A DNA stretch of 64,000 nt from CAWAND01 sp963807065 (GCA_963807065.1 CAWDZQ010000003.1:1583981-1647980), one strand, 5' to 3'. Shown: positions 47,822 through 57,629, counted from the first letter of the stretch. The notes: a model not told the origin generated them from the sequence alone. Program-made: numbers and translations.

Positions 47822-48934
47822 TCACATCATCACCCCGCGGCGCCAAAGGCTGAGCTGGTAGACATACTCCTCCTTCAATGGAGGCCACGAGTTGATCGCC
47901 TCCTCCAGGAGATCGGCAGCTTCGCCGAGCTTGGATGCTTGCCTGGAAATCTCTCGGGCCTGGAGGGCCTTCTTCCGCGCACTCGCTTCATCGGCGGGTG
48001 TATGTTCGCCAAGAGCGGCTTTGGATTCGTCAGAGCCAAGAGGCTGCAGCTTCTGTACCACCTCCCGTGAGGCTCTACCTCCCCACTCCTCGAGATCCGA
48101 AAGTAGCTCCCTGGCGTTGGCGTGCCGGCTCCCAGGGTCAAGTCGAAGAGTCCGGTCGATGATGGCATCGATATCCTGGTTGACCTGATAGTTCAACCTA
48201 CTGGCTGGCACAAGTTGACGCTCGAATCGAGTCGGGCTTACCAGTTCGCCCTGCGAGGTGGGCGCGTACGGCAGCCGATCGGTGAGGAGTAAGTAGAGTG
48301 TCGCCCCCAGGGCCCAGATATCCGCCGCGGGGGAGTCGTGGCCGGGGTCTGCCAGAGCTTCGGGTGGCTTGAAAGCCAGCGTGCCTTTTGTGCTGGCTAG
48401 CAACGTAAGGGGGTTTACGCTCTTGGCGAGGCCGAAATCGCTCAAACGGATCCTCAGCCCTTGGGGGTCATAGCCAACCAAGATGTTCTGCGGCTTCAAG
48501 TCCCGGTGGATGATTGGGGGCTTCTCGCTGTGCGCCACCACCAGACCGAGGCACGCCTGGCGCAAGATCTCCACCGCCTCATCGACCGGAACAAACTGGC
48601 GTCCATAGGACTGCCAGAGGCGTTCCAGGCTTCCGCCTGCAACGTATTCCATGGTGAAGAAACCAAGGGTCCCCTCTCGCGTCTCGATCGTGTTGGCGTC
48701 GAACACCCGTACGATGTTTGGGTGCCCGATTCGAGACAGAAGAACAGCCTCTCCCAGCCAGCCCTCGATTTCCGTCTGTGTGACCCCGGGGGTCTTAAAG
48801 ACCTTCATTGCCTGCCGTCCCAGGTACTTGTGATTGACGCGATAGACCTGTGCAAAGGCCCCCTCGCCCAAGAGCCTTTCGACTTCGTACGTGTCGCGGA
48901 TGACTTCCCCCTCTTGAAGAAGATTCACGTGCAC
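47822..48934 (-). CDS. Hanks-type Ser/Thr protein kinase with C-terminal helical tail
   Basis: 370 aa. Kinase domain: GEGAFAQV (23-30), catalytic Lys K44, E62, HRDLKPQN (143-150), DFGLA (166-170) and the activation/APE region GTLAFKPPEAL, all intact, so it should be active. The tail (~285-370) is helical, with a repeat-like segment (ISRQASKLGEAADLLEEAI). There is no membrane helix or PASTA domain. Start is GTG 48934 or GTG 48928. It heads the minus-strand chaperone genes and probably phosphorylates one of the neighbours, for example the Hsp70, the ClpB-like ATPase or the OmpA-like protein; this is inference. Confidence 0.88.
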   Translation of the reverse strand: MHVNLLQEGEVIRDTYEVERLLGEGAFAQVYRVNHKYLGRQAMKVFKTPGVTQTEIEGWLGEAVLLSRIGHPNIVRVFDANTIETREGTLGFFTMEYVAGGSLERLWQSYGRQFVPVDEAVEILRQACLGLVVAHSEKPPIIHRDLKPQNILVGYDPQGLRIRLSDFGLAKSVNPLTLLASTKGTLAFKPPEALADPGHDSPAADIWALGATLYLLLTDRLPYAPTSQGELVSPTRFERQLVPASRLNYQVNQDIDAIIDRTLRLDPGSRHANARELLSDLEEWGGRASREVVQKLQPLGSDESKAALGEHTPADEASARKKALQAREISRQASKLGEAADLLEEAINSWPPLKEEYVYQLSLWRRGVMM

Positions 48935-49144
48935 TTCGGGTTCAAGACGATCATCTCCGTCACATGCTCCAGCCTTAGGTGAATTCCTTCAATCTTATAT
49001 CCACGCCCACAAGGCGCCAAGTGGCGGATCGTCCTATGCGGCTCCGATCCTCCTACTCATCCTCGGCGCTTGATTCGATTCACACACAGAGGAAGCTTCC
49101 ATCGTGAGGTTGTGCTGCATCTGCAGGCTCGGTAACATTGGTGC

Positions 49145-50174
49145 ATGCCTGAGCCTTCTGGTGAATTCTTTATGTGTCCCGTTTGCAGGGGCGAGAACCT
49201 TGCCCATGCAATCTACTGCATGCACTGCGGCAATGCGATCCCAGGCCAAGACGCTGGCACACGCCAAGAAGCGGCTAAACACAGAGCATCCGGCCAACAT
49301 TCGGATGCCGCGGGGCGGGGAGCACTGTCAGGATTTCCCGCCGCATCTTTGGGTGTTGCAGATAGAGGGACAGGCATGGAACCATTGCTCGCCGGACCGG
49401 AGTTTGAAAAGGCCCGGAAGATTTTCTCGAAGTTGCCAAAGCGGATGAAGTTTAATGTGCGCCAAAAGCGGATCCGCGATCTTCTCGAAAGAAGGGGGAG
49501 AATCGATACTCTCTGAAGAGTTGCTTGCCTCTTTGCTGTGGTTTGAACTGACCCCAGAGGAGCAATCATCTAGACTTGACCTTGAGGTGAACAACCAGCC
49601 CAACTGGTCTCGGGCAAGAACGACAACTATGTTTATGGACTCGGTCTTTCGGGTTCTCAAGGACTCAGAGATCAGACACGCGTGGTACAACAACCCCAGG
49701 GTGGAGACCGAACTAGGGCAATTCGCCGAGAATAGCCTTCATTTCGTGATAGCCCTCGCCGCATCCACAATACTTCAAATGGATCCTGATCCTCCGCCTT
49801 ATCCTGAAAATGTGTCTCCCGATTCCTTAGTCCAATTCTTGGCCGCTCTGATTCTGGTGATCCCATTTTGGTCTATTGATGATCTTGACCTGGCAGAACG
49901 CCGTGTGGGGGACGTCATTAGTACAAGAGGAGCCGGCGAGGGAGAGAAGGTATTCACCCAAAAGTGCCTTGTTCTCCTGAGCCTCCCACAATACGCAACC
50001 GGGCTTCTGGCCACTGGTGCCATAGGCGACCATGACCCTTACCGCTTACTTGCTTCAATCTTGGGAAGACTTATTATTCTCGTGAGTGACCAAGAGCTCC
50101 TCCATGCATGGTTCGCCAACCCTCTCCTCGAGAATTCCGTACGAGATTTGGCCCTTCTGAGCTTAGTCGGCTAG
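49145..50174 (+). CDS. Zinc-ribbon protein of unknown function, frameshifted
   Basis: About 342 aa after repair of one frameshift near 49495. The N terminus has a zinc ribbon, FMCPVCRGENLAHAIYCMHCG, then a low-complexity linker, and a mostly helical domain (FEKARKIFSKLPKR; later ELLASLLWFELTPEE, LLASILGRLIILVSD). I do not recognise the helical domain. It is divergent from the kinase gene (211 nt between starts) and lies between the two Hsp70 copies, so it was probably carried in with the duplication or regulates the system. Confidence 0.6.
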
Positions 50175-50232
50175 CAATGCATTATCACGTATGGTTCTGG
50201 GATTCAAGACGCTGAGAGCACCAATTCCCCTC

Positions 50233-51770
50233 CTACAAGGGATTGATCTTCGCGCCACACGACATGCAATAGACATGGGATGCCTCAACCCATGCCCCGC
50301 AGGTTCGACACTTCGAAAACGGACCTCCCCCTAGCGACCTGATTTCTTCCGTCTTGCGCCGCACGACATCTTCGTCATGGCGTGCAATCGCCTCGCGCAG
50401 GACACGCTCCAGGCCCGCAAGTTGATCGCGGGCAGTCGCATCACCTTGTTGCAGGACCACTTCGCGTGTCAAACTTAGTCTGACTCTCGGCTTCTGCGAC
50501 CAGTGCCGGCCAGGCGAGTGAATTCTCCGCATCATCCCTCCCACCGATCAGAGTATCGATATCGGGGCCGACCGGCTTGTACTCGAGCTCAACTCGGTAC
50601 ATCCCGGCTTCTGGACCCGTCCTGAGTAACTCCTTCATCTGTTGCGTGCCGGCAAAGATCGCAGCGCCCTGGGCCACGATCGTCAACGGGTCGATGCTGA
50701 AGTCCAGGTCAATCCCCAGCCCCTCGCTCTTGTCCTTCAGACGCTCTCTCAGATATGGTGTGAGGGTCGCCTCACCCACCAGAAATCACCTTCCCCACGT
50801 CTTCGGGAGCAAGGGCTTTGTCGGCCAGCACCTTGCGAGAGATGTCGATGGTACGGGCAACAAAGGGATCCATGAGCCGCTCGACATCGTTTCGCTTCAA
50901 GGTAGTTTCAAACGCAACAGATGCCCCATTCGCATCCGTCAGCAGGTTGTCGATCAGGATCTCGGCCCGATCTGCCCGGGAGAGCTGGATCTTGGCCTTC
51001 TCGGCGTTCCATTTCAACTTGGCGAAGGCAACCTGCCATTTCGCATTTCCCCTACGGAAGTCCTCCACCGAGCACTGCTCCTTGACCGCGGGCACGAGCA
51101 GCTGTTCGACGATGGCCCAGTCGATGAGCTTCCCACCCAGGTGGTTGTCGCCCTCGTGATTGACCACCTGGATCAGTCCGTCGCGGAGCTGGATCACGGC
51201 GGCATCAAAGGTCCCACCCCTCAGGTCATACACGAGCCAGAACGCCTTCTCCCCTTCGTCTTGGAACCCGTAGGCCATGGCGGCGGCGACCGGCTCCTGA
51301 ACCAGCGGGCTGAAGGCCAAGCCAGCCAGCTCGGCCGCCCTGCGTGTCGCATCACACTGGGGAAGCTCGAAGGCGGCCGGAACGCTAATCACCGCCGCCC
51401 GCAGATCTTCTCCTTTGCGCTGCTGTACGTCGGCCCGAAGGGACTTCAGGACCTCGGCCGAGAGCGCTTCGGGAGTCATGACCCTCCCATCGCGCTCAAA
51501 AGTGTAGGTATGGTCCGACCCCATCTGCAGCTTGAACTCGGCGATTGTGTTGCCAGGGTCCATCGCGAGGCGTTCGAAGGCGCCTCTTCCTACGACGAAA
51601 TCCCCCCGTCTGTCGAGGTAAACGACCGATGGCGTGAACTCTGAACCATCGTTGTTACGGATGACTTCCGCCTCGGTGCTATCAAGAACGGCGATCACGC
51701 TGTTGGTTGTACCCAGGTCGATCCCGTAGTCGACTGTTGTTCGACTCAATATCGAAGCCCTTCTTGCCAT
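50233..51770 (-). pseudogene. Second Hsp70 copy: in-frame deletion and zinc-ribbon tail, two frameshifts
   Basis: A near-duplicate of the Hsp70 at 44766-47229. ATG 51770 (ARRASILSRTTVDYGIDLG) starts an almost identical nucleotide-binding domain. A frameshift lies near 50780; then EYKPVGPDIDTLIGGR is joined directly to DDAENSLAWPALVAEAE. In the first copy these segments are 816 nt (272 codons, in frame) apart. Another frameshift near 50478 is followed by the conserved helix (DQLAGLERVLREAIARHDEDVV) and then, in place of the last ~80 residues, a zinc ribbon KCRTCGAWVEASHVYCMSCG that ends the protein. It could be a functional miniature Hsp70 if the shifts are sequence errors. Confidence 0.82.
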
Positions 51771-51801
51771 TATCCTTGGGATCCCCGAGGATGTATACAA
51801 G

Positions 51802-52290
51802 TCATTCGCCTGGCACCACTGTAGGCCTCTCGAACAGCAACCTGTTGCACGCCACCCACCCCTCCACCTCCCACCCTTGAACTGCATCTCCTACCACGAA
51901 ACAAGCCCTTCCGCTTTGATCTACCGCAACCAACCTCACCCGAGAAGCTTCGGGCAGATCCCCCAACCAAGTGCCCCCTACGTCCAGACTCGGTTCCGAG
52001 TACGCCGGCAGATACCGGATGGGCTCGGGGTCGTCGTAAGGCAACACTGACGCCGACACCCAGGCGTCGGTGGGAAACCACGCCTCAGCTGTGACCGTCG
52101 GTGTCCCCGTTTGTTCAGGCCGATTCGGATCAATCCCATACATACTCAGCGCCTCGTCCCCGGAAATGACTCTCGTAGTCGCGTCAGAAGCGACATCCGT
52201 CATGCCCGGGTTGGGCTCCAAACCGAGCCCCCCTCTGCAGCCCGCGGTCAGGAAGAGCAAAGCGATGATCAACACACATCGACGCAGCAT
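51802..52290 (-). CDS. Lipoprotein, possibly SH3-like
   Basis: 162 aa. ATG 52290 starts a signal peptide with a lipobox (LTAGC at residues ~14-18). The mature part contains YGIDPNRPE, EAWFPTDAWVSASV and a C-terminal half (RVRLVAVDQSGRACFVVGDAVQGW, VACNRLLF) resembling a small SH3-like beta domain. Function is unknown. It is the last gene of the minus-strand transfer-like run, 14 nt after the prepilin peptidase. Confidence 0.68.
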   Translation of the reverse strand: MLRRCVLIIALLFLTAGCRGGLGLEPNPGMTDVASDATTRVISGDEALSMYGIDPNRPEQTGTPTVTAEAWFPTDAWVSASVLPYDDPEPIRYLPAYSEPSLDVGGTWLGDLPEASRVRLVAVDQSGRACFVVGDAVQGWEVEGWVACNRLLFERPTVVPGE

Positions 52291-52304
52291 GAATACAACT
52301 CGCC

Positions 52305-52881
52305 TTAGAATGCCCCGGGCCAGATCCAAATGTAGACCAAACCTGCAACGCCGGCGAGCGCCGCCCAGGGCACGCGTATCGCCTCCTCGTCGGGCGAGGC
52401 GAGATGTTGCAGGATCTGCCAGGCCCGTCGCCCCGCATCCACCACACCCCTTCGCGCCACCATCAGCCCAAGGCCGACGAGGATTGTCCCTCCAAACAGA
52501 TAGCCAAGCATCCACCAATCTCCACTCAAAGCCATCAGCCCAAAAGCCAGCTGCAAGTCGCCACCCCCCAGCCAGCCCAACCAGAAGATCGACAGCGTGA
52601 ACAAAATCCCCAGCGCCAGCGGGATCGCCCGGACACCGCTTTCACCGACCAGGATTACTGCCTATGACGACCACCAGCGGCCGCCAGAACCCGCCGCGAC
52701 TGCCCCAGATCGCCGCCACATAGAAGATGGCGCCCAGCCACCACCCTTTCAGAAGCAGAAAGCCTAGGCCGATCACGAGGATCCCCATGCCGGCAAAGGC
52801 CGGGACGATCCGGCTGCGCACGTCGCTCACAGCCCCCCACACCAGAGCCGCGCTGGCCAGAACCAGCAGCCCCCACTCCAT
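52305..52881 (-). CDS. Type IV prepilin peptidase (A24 family), frameshifted
   Basis: About 192 aa of membrane helices. The first catalytic Asp lies in VWGAVSDVRSRIVP, the second in WLGGGDLQLAF; these are the two Asp motifs of TadV/CpaA/PilD-type aspartyl peptidases. A frameshift near 52640 separates them (…WRPLVVVIG, then AVILVGESGVRAIPLALG in the next frame). There is no N-terminal methylase Cys domain, as in TadV/CpaA and FlaK. It would cleave the leader of type IV pilin-like proteins at the membrane. No pilin gene is visible in the window. The start could also be ATG 52923. Confidence 0.75.
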
Positions 52882-52932
52882 GATCACCACCCTGCCCAAC
52901 CCGTTACCTGATGTTCCGGCCATCTGCTTCTT

Positions 52933-54081
52933 TCAGGTCACACCGGCTCCTCGTTGCCCGCTCCATCCCACGTCCCTGGGATCCCATACATGCGCAGTCT
53001 CTGCCTGCCTAGAAGGTCCCTCCTCGCCTTCGGGCAAGCTGCGCTCCGTCTGCCAGGATTCGTTCCCTGGTACTGACACCCCTTCCGATTCGAAGGCATA
53101 GGCGGCCCCATGGTAGCGGAACCTGAATTCCAGGTCGCTCGGGCCGCGGCGGTTCTTTTCGACCGCCCACCGAACCCAAGAGACACCATCCTCCGCGATC
53201 CCATCACGGTTCCCGATCCAGGCGACATCCGGCTTGTACTGAATGGTGGCGTTGCCCCACAGGTTTTCGAAGTGGACCCGCCCCTTCCGCAGCCCCTCGG
53301 CGTCGGCCGCGGCTACGGCGATGACGGAGAGGACCTTTCCGTCATGGGCAGCCTGCAGCCCCAGTCCCTTCAATCCCGCCAGGGCGCGTTCGATCCGCTC
53401 TTCCGCCGCCAGCGGCCGTTCGAGGGAGATCACCGGCACTTCCTGCACGTAGTCGACAATCAGGACCACCCGGCCGAACAGGGTGAAGGCGAAGTCAAGG
53501 TACTGCGCCATGGCGTCCACCGTGGTGTAGAGCCCGTGGCCGCTCACCAGCCAGATGTTCTGGGCCGTCCCGGATAGCCGACTCCAGGCGGCCAGGCCGG
53601 AAGGCACCTGCCCCAGAACTCGGTCCAGATTCCGCAGCCCGGCCTCACTGGTCGGATCACCATCCCCATCCCGGGCTCGGACCACCGCGATATAGGCATC
53701 GTTCAGGTCGTCGGCGGTCAGCCGGGCCTCATCCGCCTCGGCGTAGGCGCTCTGGCACAGCAGCCGCTCCCACAGCGTGTCGACGCTGTGCTCGTAGTTG
53801 ATCACCAGCGCCAGCGCCCCATGACCGGCGATCGCCGCCGCCATCTGCAGCGTCATCGACGTCTTGCCGATGTTCTGCGGCCCGCCCAGCAGGTGAAGGT
53901 CCCCCGCGTGCAGCCCGCCGCCCAAGAGCCGATCCAGATCAGGAAAGCCCGTCGGAATGGGTTGAAACCAGCCCGCGTCGCTGGTGCCGAGCCTCGATTC
54001 CAGACTGAGGGCGGCTTCTTCAATGTTCAGTGGCGCCATGCAGCCCACCGGCAGGCTCGACTTATGCCTCGGCTCAGGCAC
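52933..54081 (-). CDS. RecA/DnaB-fold ATPase
   Basis: 382 aa. A RecA-like core with TGFPDLDRLLGGGLHAGDLHLLGG, Walker A GGPQNIGKTS, VINYEHS and Walker B VVLIVDYVQEVP matches the C-terminal domain of DnaB-type helicases and KaiC/RadA-like ATPases. The DnaB N-terminal primase-binding domain is absent. The start is GTG 54081, 6 nt behind AAAGGTG. Stand-alone DnaB-C-like proteins occur in plasmids, phages and integrative elements, where they may act in replication. It is followed by prepilin peptidase and preceded by a two-component system. Confidence 0.8.
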   Translation of the reverse strand: MPEPRHKSSLPVGCMAPLNIEEAALSLESRLGTSDAGWFQPIPTGFPDLDRLLGGGLHAGDLHLLGGPQNIGKTSMTLQMAAAIAGHGALALVINYEHSVDTLWERLLCQSAYAEADEARLTADDLNDAYIAVVRARDGDGDPTSEAGLRNLDRVLGQVPSGLAAWSRLSGTAQNIWLVSGHGLYTTVDAMAQYLDFAFTLFGRVVLIVDYVQEVPVISLERPLAAEERIERALAGLKGLGLQAAHDGKVLSVIAVAAADAEGLRKGRVHFENLWGNATIQYKPDVAWIGNRDGIAEDGVSWVRWAVEKNRRGPSDLEFRFRYHGAAYAFESEGVSVPGNESWQTERSLPEGEEGPSRQAETAHVWDPRDVGWSGQRGAGVT

Positions 54082-54120
54082 GAGAGCACCTTTCGCAAAT
54101 CCGAACCAAGCCCATGTCGC

Positions 54121-54888
54121 TCATGGAGACACCACGCGCACGACCTGGGGATCCAGGCGCCAGCGCGAACCGCCGCCCCCGGCCCGGATTTCAATGGGAT
54201 CCACGCCGAGCGTGTGGGCGGTGCGGGACTTGAGCTGTCGCAATCGGTTGGCGTAGTTGTAGGCGTCGTCGGAGAAGTCCTCGGCCCAGAGCCTGAGAAC
54301 GATGCTCCCCCGATCCAGGAAGGCCCATTCCCCATCGCAACGGGAGGAGGCCAGGACCTGCAAGAGCTGACGCTGGAGATCGGTCAGATAGATCTCCTCT
54401 CGTCCCTCGTCCAGCCGGTACACGCCACGCCCAAGATCGATTTCACCGTCGCCGATCCTCAGCGCCAGGCCGGAATTCGGCTGCAGGTCCGCCCCGGTTT
54501 CCAGCCGCAGGCGGGTTCGTGAGATCAGCGAAATCAGGGCCTTGGAGGAGTAGGGCTTGCGCAGGAAGTTGTCGGCGCCCTTCCCCAGCAGTTCGTGCTC
54601 GGGGTACTTGGTGTAGAAGCCGGAGAGGACGATGACGTACACGGCGTTGCCCCACAGCCGCCGAATGTCGGGGATCAGGTCCCCGGCATAGGCGTCCTGC
54701 AGGTCGAGGTCAAGCACCAGCCACATGGCGTGCGTTCTGGTGAGCAGCGACAGCACTTCGGAGCGGAAGCGGGTCACCCAGACTTCGTAGCCGCTCATCG
54801 TCTCCAGACTCTGGCGGATCCCGTGGGCGACTTCCAGGTCGTCCTCGGCCAGGATCAGCCGGTTGATGTCCCGGGCCTCATCGGCCAT
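54121..54888 (-). CDS. OmpR-family response regulator
   Basis: 255 aa. The receiver has the acidic pocket AEDD (14-17), the phosphoacceptor Asp60 in LVLDLDLQ and Lys in LRKPY. The C-terminal winged helix (YLTDLQRQLLQVLAS, NYANRLRQLKSRT) is OmpR-like. The start ATG 54888, behind a G-run, lies within the last codons of the sensor kinase gene (11-nt overlap), so the two are coupled. Targets are unknown; the surrounding transfer-like genes are candidates. Confidence 0.82.
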   Translation of the reverse strand: MADEARDINRLILAEDDLEVAHGIRQSLETMSGYEVWVTRFRSEVLSLLTRTHAMWLVLDLDLQDAYAGDLIPDIRRLWGNAVYVIVLSGFYTKYPEHELLGKGADNFLRKPYSSKALISLISRTRLRLETGADLQPNSGLALRIGDGEIDLGRGVYRLDEGREEIYLTDLQRQLLQVLASSRCDGEWAFLDRGSIVLRLWAEDFSDDAYNYANRLRQLKSRTAHTLGVDPIEIRAGGGGSRWRLDPQVVRVVSP

Positions 54889-56381
54889 CGTCGTCCCCCC
54901 GCCCATCAGATTGGGCCAGCGGCAGCATGATCTCGAACCGCCCGCCTCCGCCGTTGGCGCTGGCATGGCACCGCAGATCCCCACCGTATCCCCGGACGAT
55001 GGTCCGAGCGATGCTCAGGCCGATCCCCATGCCCTGCCTCACCCTACCCCGAGGGTCGCCCGGGAGCCTGTCCGATCCTGCATACGGATCGAAGATAGAA
55101 TTCGACCCGATCCGGTTTGACACCCGGCCCCTCATCGTCGATGTAGACCCGGACATACATGCCGTCCTCCCGAACCCTGATATCCACCACGCCGTCCGTC
55201 GGCGAGAAGGAGGCGGCGTTGAAGAGCACGTTCCGGATCACGGAGCGCAGATGGTCATCACCCAGGACTTCTGCCTCCCCGTTCAACCCCAGCCGGAAGG
55301 CGCAGTCGGGCCAGGCCGGGCGGAGCTCTTCCACCATCTGCTCCAGCACCGGCCCCAGCCGCACCCGGTTGCGAGCGATGCTCAAGAAATCATCCTGCAC
55401 CACCGGCACGTCCCGCAGCAGGTCGATCCAGTAGCCGGACTTGGTCAACATGCTCCGCAGCCTGCGAACTGTTTCGCGGTATCGGCCGTCGGCTGCCTCA
55501 TCTTGCCCATCCAGAAAGACCAGCGTCGGGTGCAGCTCCCCCGACAGTTCGTGGACCAGGGCCCGCACGAGAAGGAGTGAATCCTGGTCCGACCGGCCGC
55601 CTATGCCGCTCTTGCGGTGGATCACTTCGCCGAGCAGGCTGCCGAGACGGTAGACGATCATGTCCAGGGCGGCGGTCATGACCGCCGGGGCGAGGTTCTG
55701 GGCCGCTTTCGCTTCAAGAGGCAGCGCCACAACCAGGCCGACGCCCACATCCCCGGAGGCCGACTGACCCATCCAGCACAGCAGACTGCGGGCCTCGACC
55801 GAAGTCCCCGGGAGGGCGATGACCACGCCATTCCGGCGGGTCTGGCCTTCCAGAAGATCTCTGACAAAGCCCTCCGCCCAGCCGACATCCCACCGGCCGC
55901 GCATGGTTTCCGAAGCGAGACGAAGGTACTGTTGGCGCGCCACCTCGCCGCGGATCAGGATGCCAGGGGCACGCACGAGCAGAACCCATCCAGCGTGGTC
56001 GATGAACAGACCGGCCACCCAATCGGCGACGGCCCGCAGAACGTCGTTCTCGAGCGGGTAGCCGATCTCCCCAAGCGCCGCTTCCAGGCCAGCAAACCAG
56101 CGGATTACCCGCGCCGCGAAGGCTTCCCTGCGAGCCGCCTGAAGCACCACCATGGAGATCAGGCCAGCGCCGGCCCCCCCAGTCCAGAGGACGGCGCACA
56201 CCTCTCCGGGCAGGTCCGTGTCCCAGAACGTCAACCACGTTGCCCCGCCGATCAGGGACATGCACACGACCAGCGCCGCCAGGCCCGCGCCGCGGGAAGA
56301 GGCGGCCGGCAGGTACGGCCGGACCCACCTGGAGGCGACGGCGCCTAGGAGGTCCCGGAAGCCACGCTGTCCAGCAACCAC
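54878..56381 (-). CDS. Sensor histidine kinase, frameshifted near the end
   Basis: About 500 aa. Two membrane helices lie at ~30-85, a GAF-like input region at ~95-240, then a dimerisation helix with VHELSGELHP, and an ATPase domain with N-box VIRNVLFNAASFSP, G1 DDEGPGV and, after a frameshift near 55100, G2 GMGIGLSIART and GGRFEIMLPL. The phospho-His is most likely the one in VHELSGEL. It overlaps its response regulator by 11 nt. The frameshift lies between G1 and G2, so the read frame lacks part of the ATP site. Confidence 0.82.
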
Positions 56382-56450
56382 AATGTCCCCTCGGCGGTCA
56401 AGCCCGGCTCGCTGGCCATCCAGCCCAGCAGGGCGCGGCAGCCTTCCATC

Positions 56451-57629
56451 TCAGATTGTCCTCCTTGATGAGTTCTCGAGCAGATCACGCAGCTCCAGCT
56501 GCAGCCGCTGGTTGGCCTGAATCTGAGAGATCTGCGGGGGGTTCTGCACGCGCATGATCCCGTCCCCGGCAAAGCAGAGCGGCCGGCACTCACAGTCGCC
56601 ACAAGCCCGCCATCCGCAAACCAGACGCGGGGTGTAGGCCCCGGTGCGGAGTCCCATCAGAGTCGCCCGCGCCAGCCCCTCGAGGAGGTCGGCGTCGGCG
56701 CCGGCCAGTGGGCGGATGCGCTCGGCGCGGCCGCTGCGCATATGCCGAACGATGAGGCTCTCCATTTTGAATTCGTCTGCTTTGACATTCGGGTCCGACA
56801 ACGTCGCCTGGGACAATGTCAGAACCCGCAGGTCGTGCTGCAGACTCCCGAGCGACGGGAGGTCCTCGTCGAACAGGTGCAGCTCGAACGCCAGGCGGCG
56901 GGCCATCCGGGGACCCTCCGAACCTTTGGGCGGCCGGCCCCGCACCGGCCTCTCGCCCAGGTCGACCACGAGGTCCACCCGACATTCCAGGCGGGCCGAG
57001 AGGAGATCGACAAAGGCAGGAGCGTCCACCGCCAGCACTTCGTCCGCCGCCGGCAGGCCGGTGAGACCCTCGACGATCTGCAGCCCGGTCGAAAACGCCT
57101 CCGCCAGCCCCATCGCCGGCGGGAGGCCTGGGCTTTCGAGCAGCTCGTGCCGCGGAACTCCCGCCGCCTGCGCCGCACGATCAATCTTCTGCTCCAGCTC
57201 CGTCAGTCCTTCCGCTCGCGCCAGCTCCTGCCAGGCCCGGGTCCAGGTAGGGCGCTGATACGGGGACCCATCGGGCCGCCGCAGGTCGCCCTCCGGGCCG
57301 AAGCGATCCAGGATCGCCATCCGGGAGGCGTGAAAGGCGAGCAGGTCATCGGCCACAGCCCGATCCAGGCCCCGCTCCCGCAGCCAGCGGCGCCACACCC
57401 GGCCGAACGCCTGGGGCAGGGTTGAGTCGCCGCCGCTTTTCAGCGTTCGGTAGTAGCTCTGGATGGCTCGGCGCACCGAACTCCGGACGAGAGCTTCGCC
57501 GACAGACATCTCGCCGCCAGCGGCTTCGGCGCCGCCTTCCCTGCGCCACCAGACCCGCATGGGGCAATACGACCAGTCCCACAGGTCCTGCAGGTCCAGC
57601 GCTGGGAGGTTAGATCTCTCGTCGTCCAT
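56451..57629 (-). CDS. PD-(D/E)XK nuclease-like protein with Fe-S cysteines (Cas4/RecB type)
   Basis: 392 aa. An early Cys in WSYCPMRVWW and three or four late Cys in CGWRACGDCECRPLC match the Fe-S cluster pattern of Cas4/AddB/RecB-like nucleases. The nuclease core is recognisable (ECRVDLVVDLG, then RRLAFELHL), but the expected E-x-K reads E-L-H, so activity is uncertain. No cas1, cas2 or CRISPR repeats are seen in the window. In a transfer-like gene run it may process DNA ends or act structurally. ATG 57629 is chosen over the ATG at 57653. Confidence 0.68.
   Translation of the reverse strand: MDDERSNLPALDLQDLWDWSYCPMRVWWRREGGAEAAGGEMSVGEALVRSSVRRAIQSYYRTLKSGGDSTLPQAFGRVWRRWLRERGLDRAVADDLLAFHASRMAILDRFGPEGDLRRPDGSPYQRPTWTRAWQELARAEGLTELEQKIDRAAQAAGVPRHELLESPGLPPAMGLAEAFSTGLQIVEGLTGLPAADEVLAVDAPAFVDLLSARLECRVDLVVDLGERPVRGRPPKGSEGPRMARRLAFELHLFDEDLPSLGSLQHDLRVLTLSQATLSDPNVKADEFKMESLIVRHMRSGRAERIRPLAGADADLLEGLARATLMGLRTGAYTPRLVCGWRACGDCECRPLCFAGDGIMRVQNPPQISQIQANQRLQLELRDLLENSSRRTI

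Noticed and set aside
50577..51644. 355-aa plus-strand protein opposite the second Hsp70
   Set aside because: It mirrors the antisense frame of the first Hsp70 and has no independent support.
56451..57629. Part of a CRISPR-Cas locus
   Set aside because: No repeat array, cas1 or cas2 in the window, and the putative nuclease core lacks the usual Lys.
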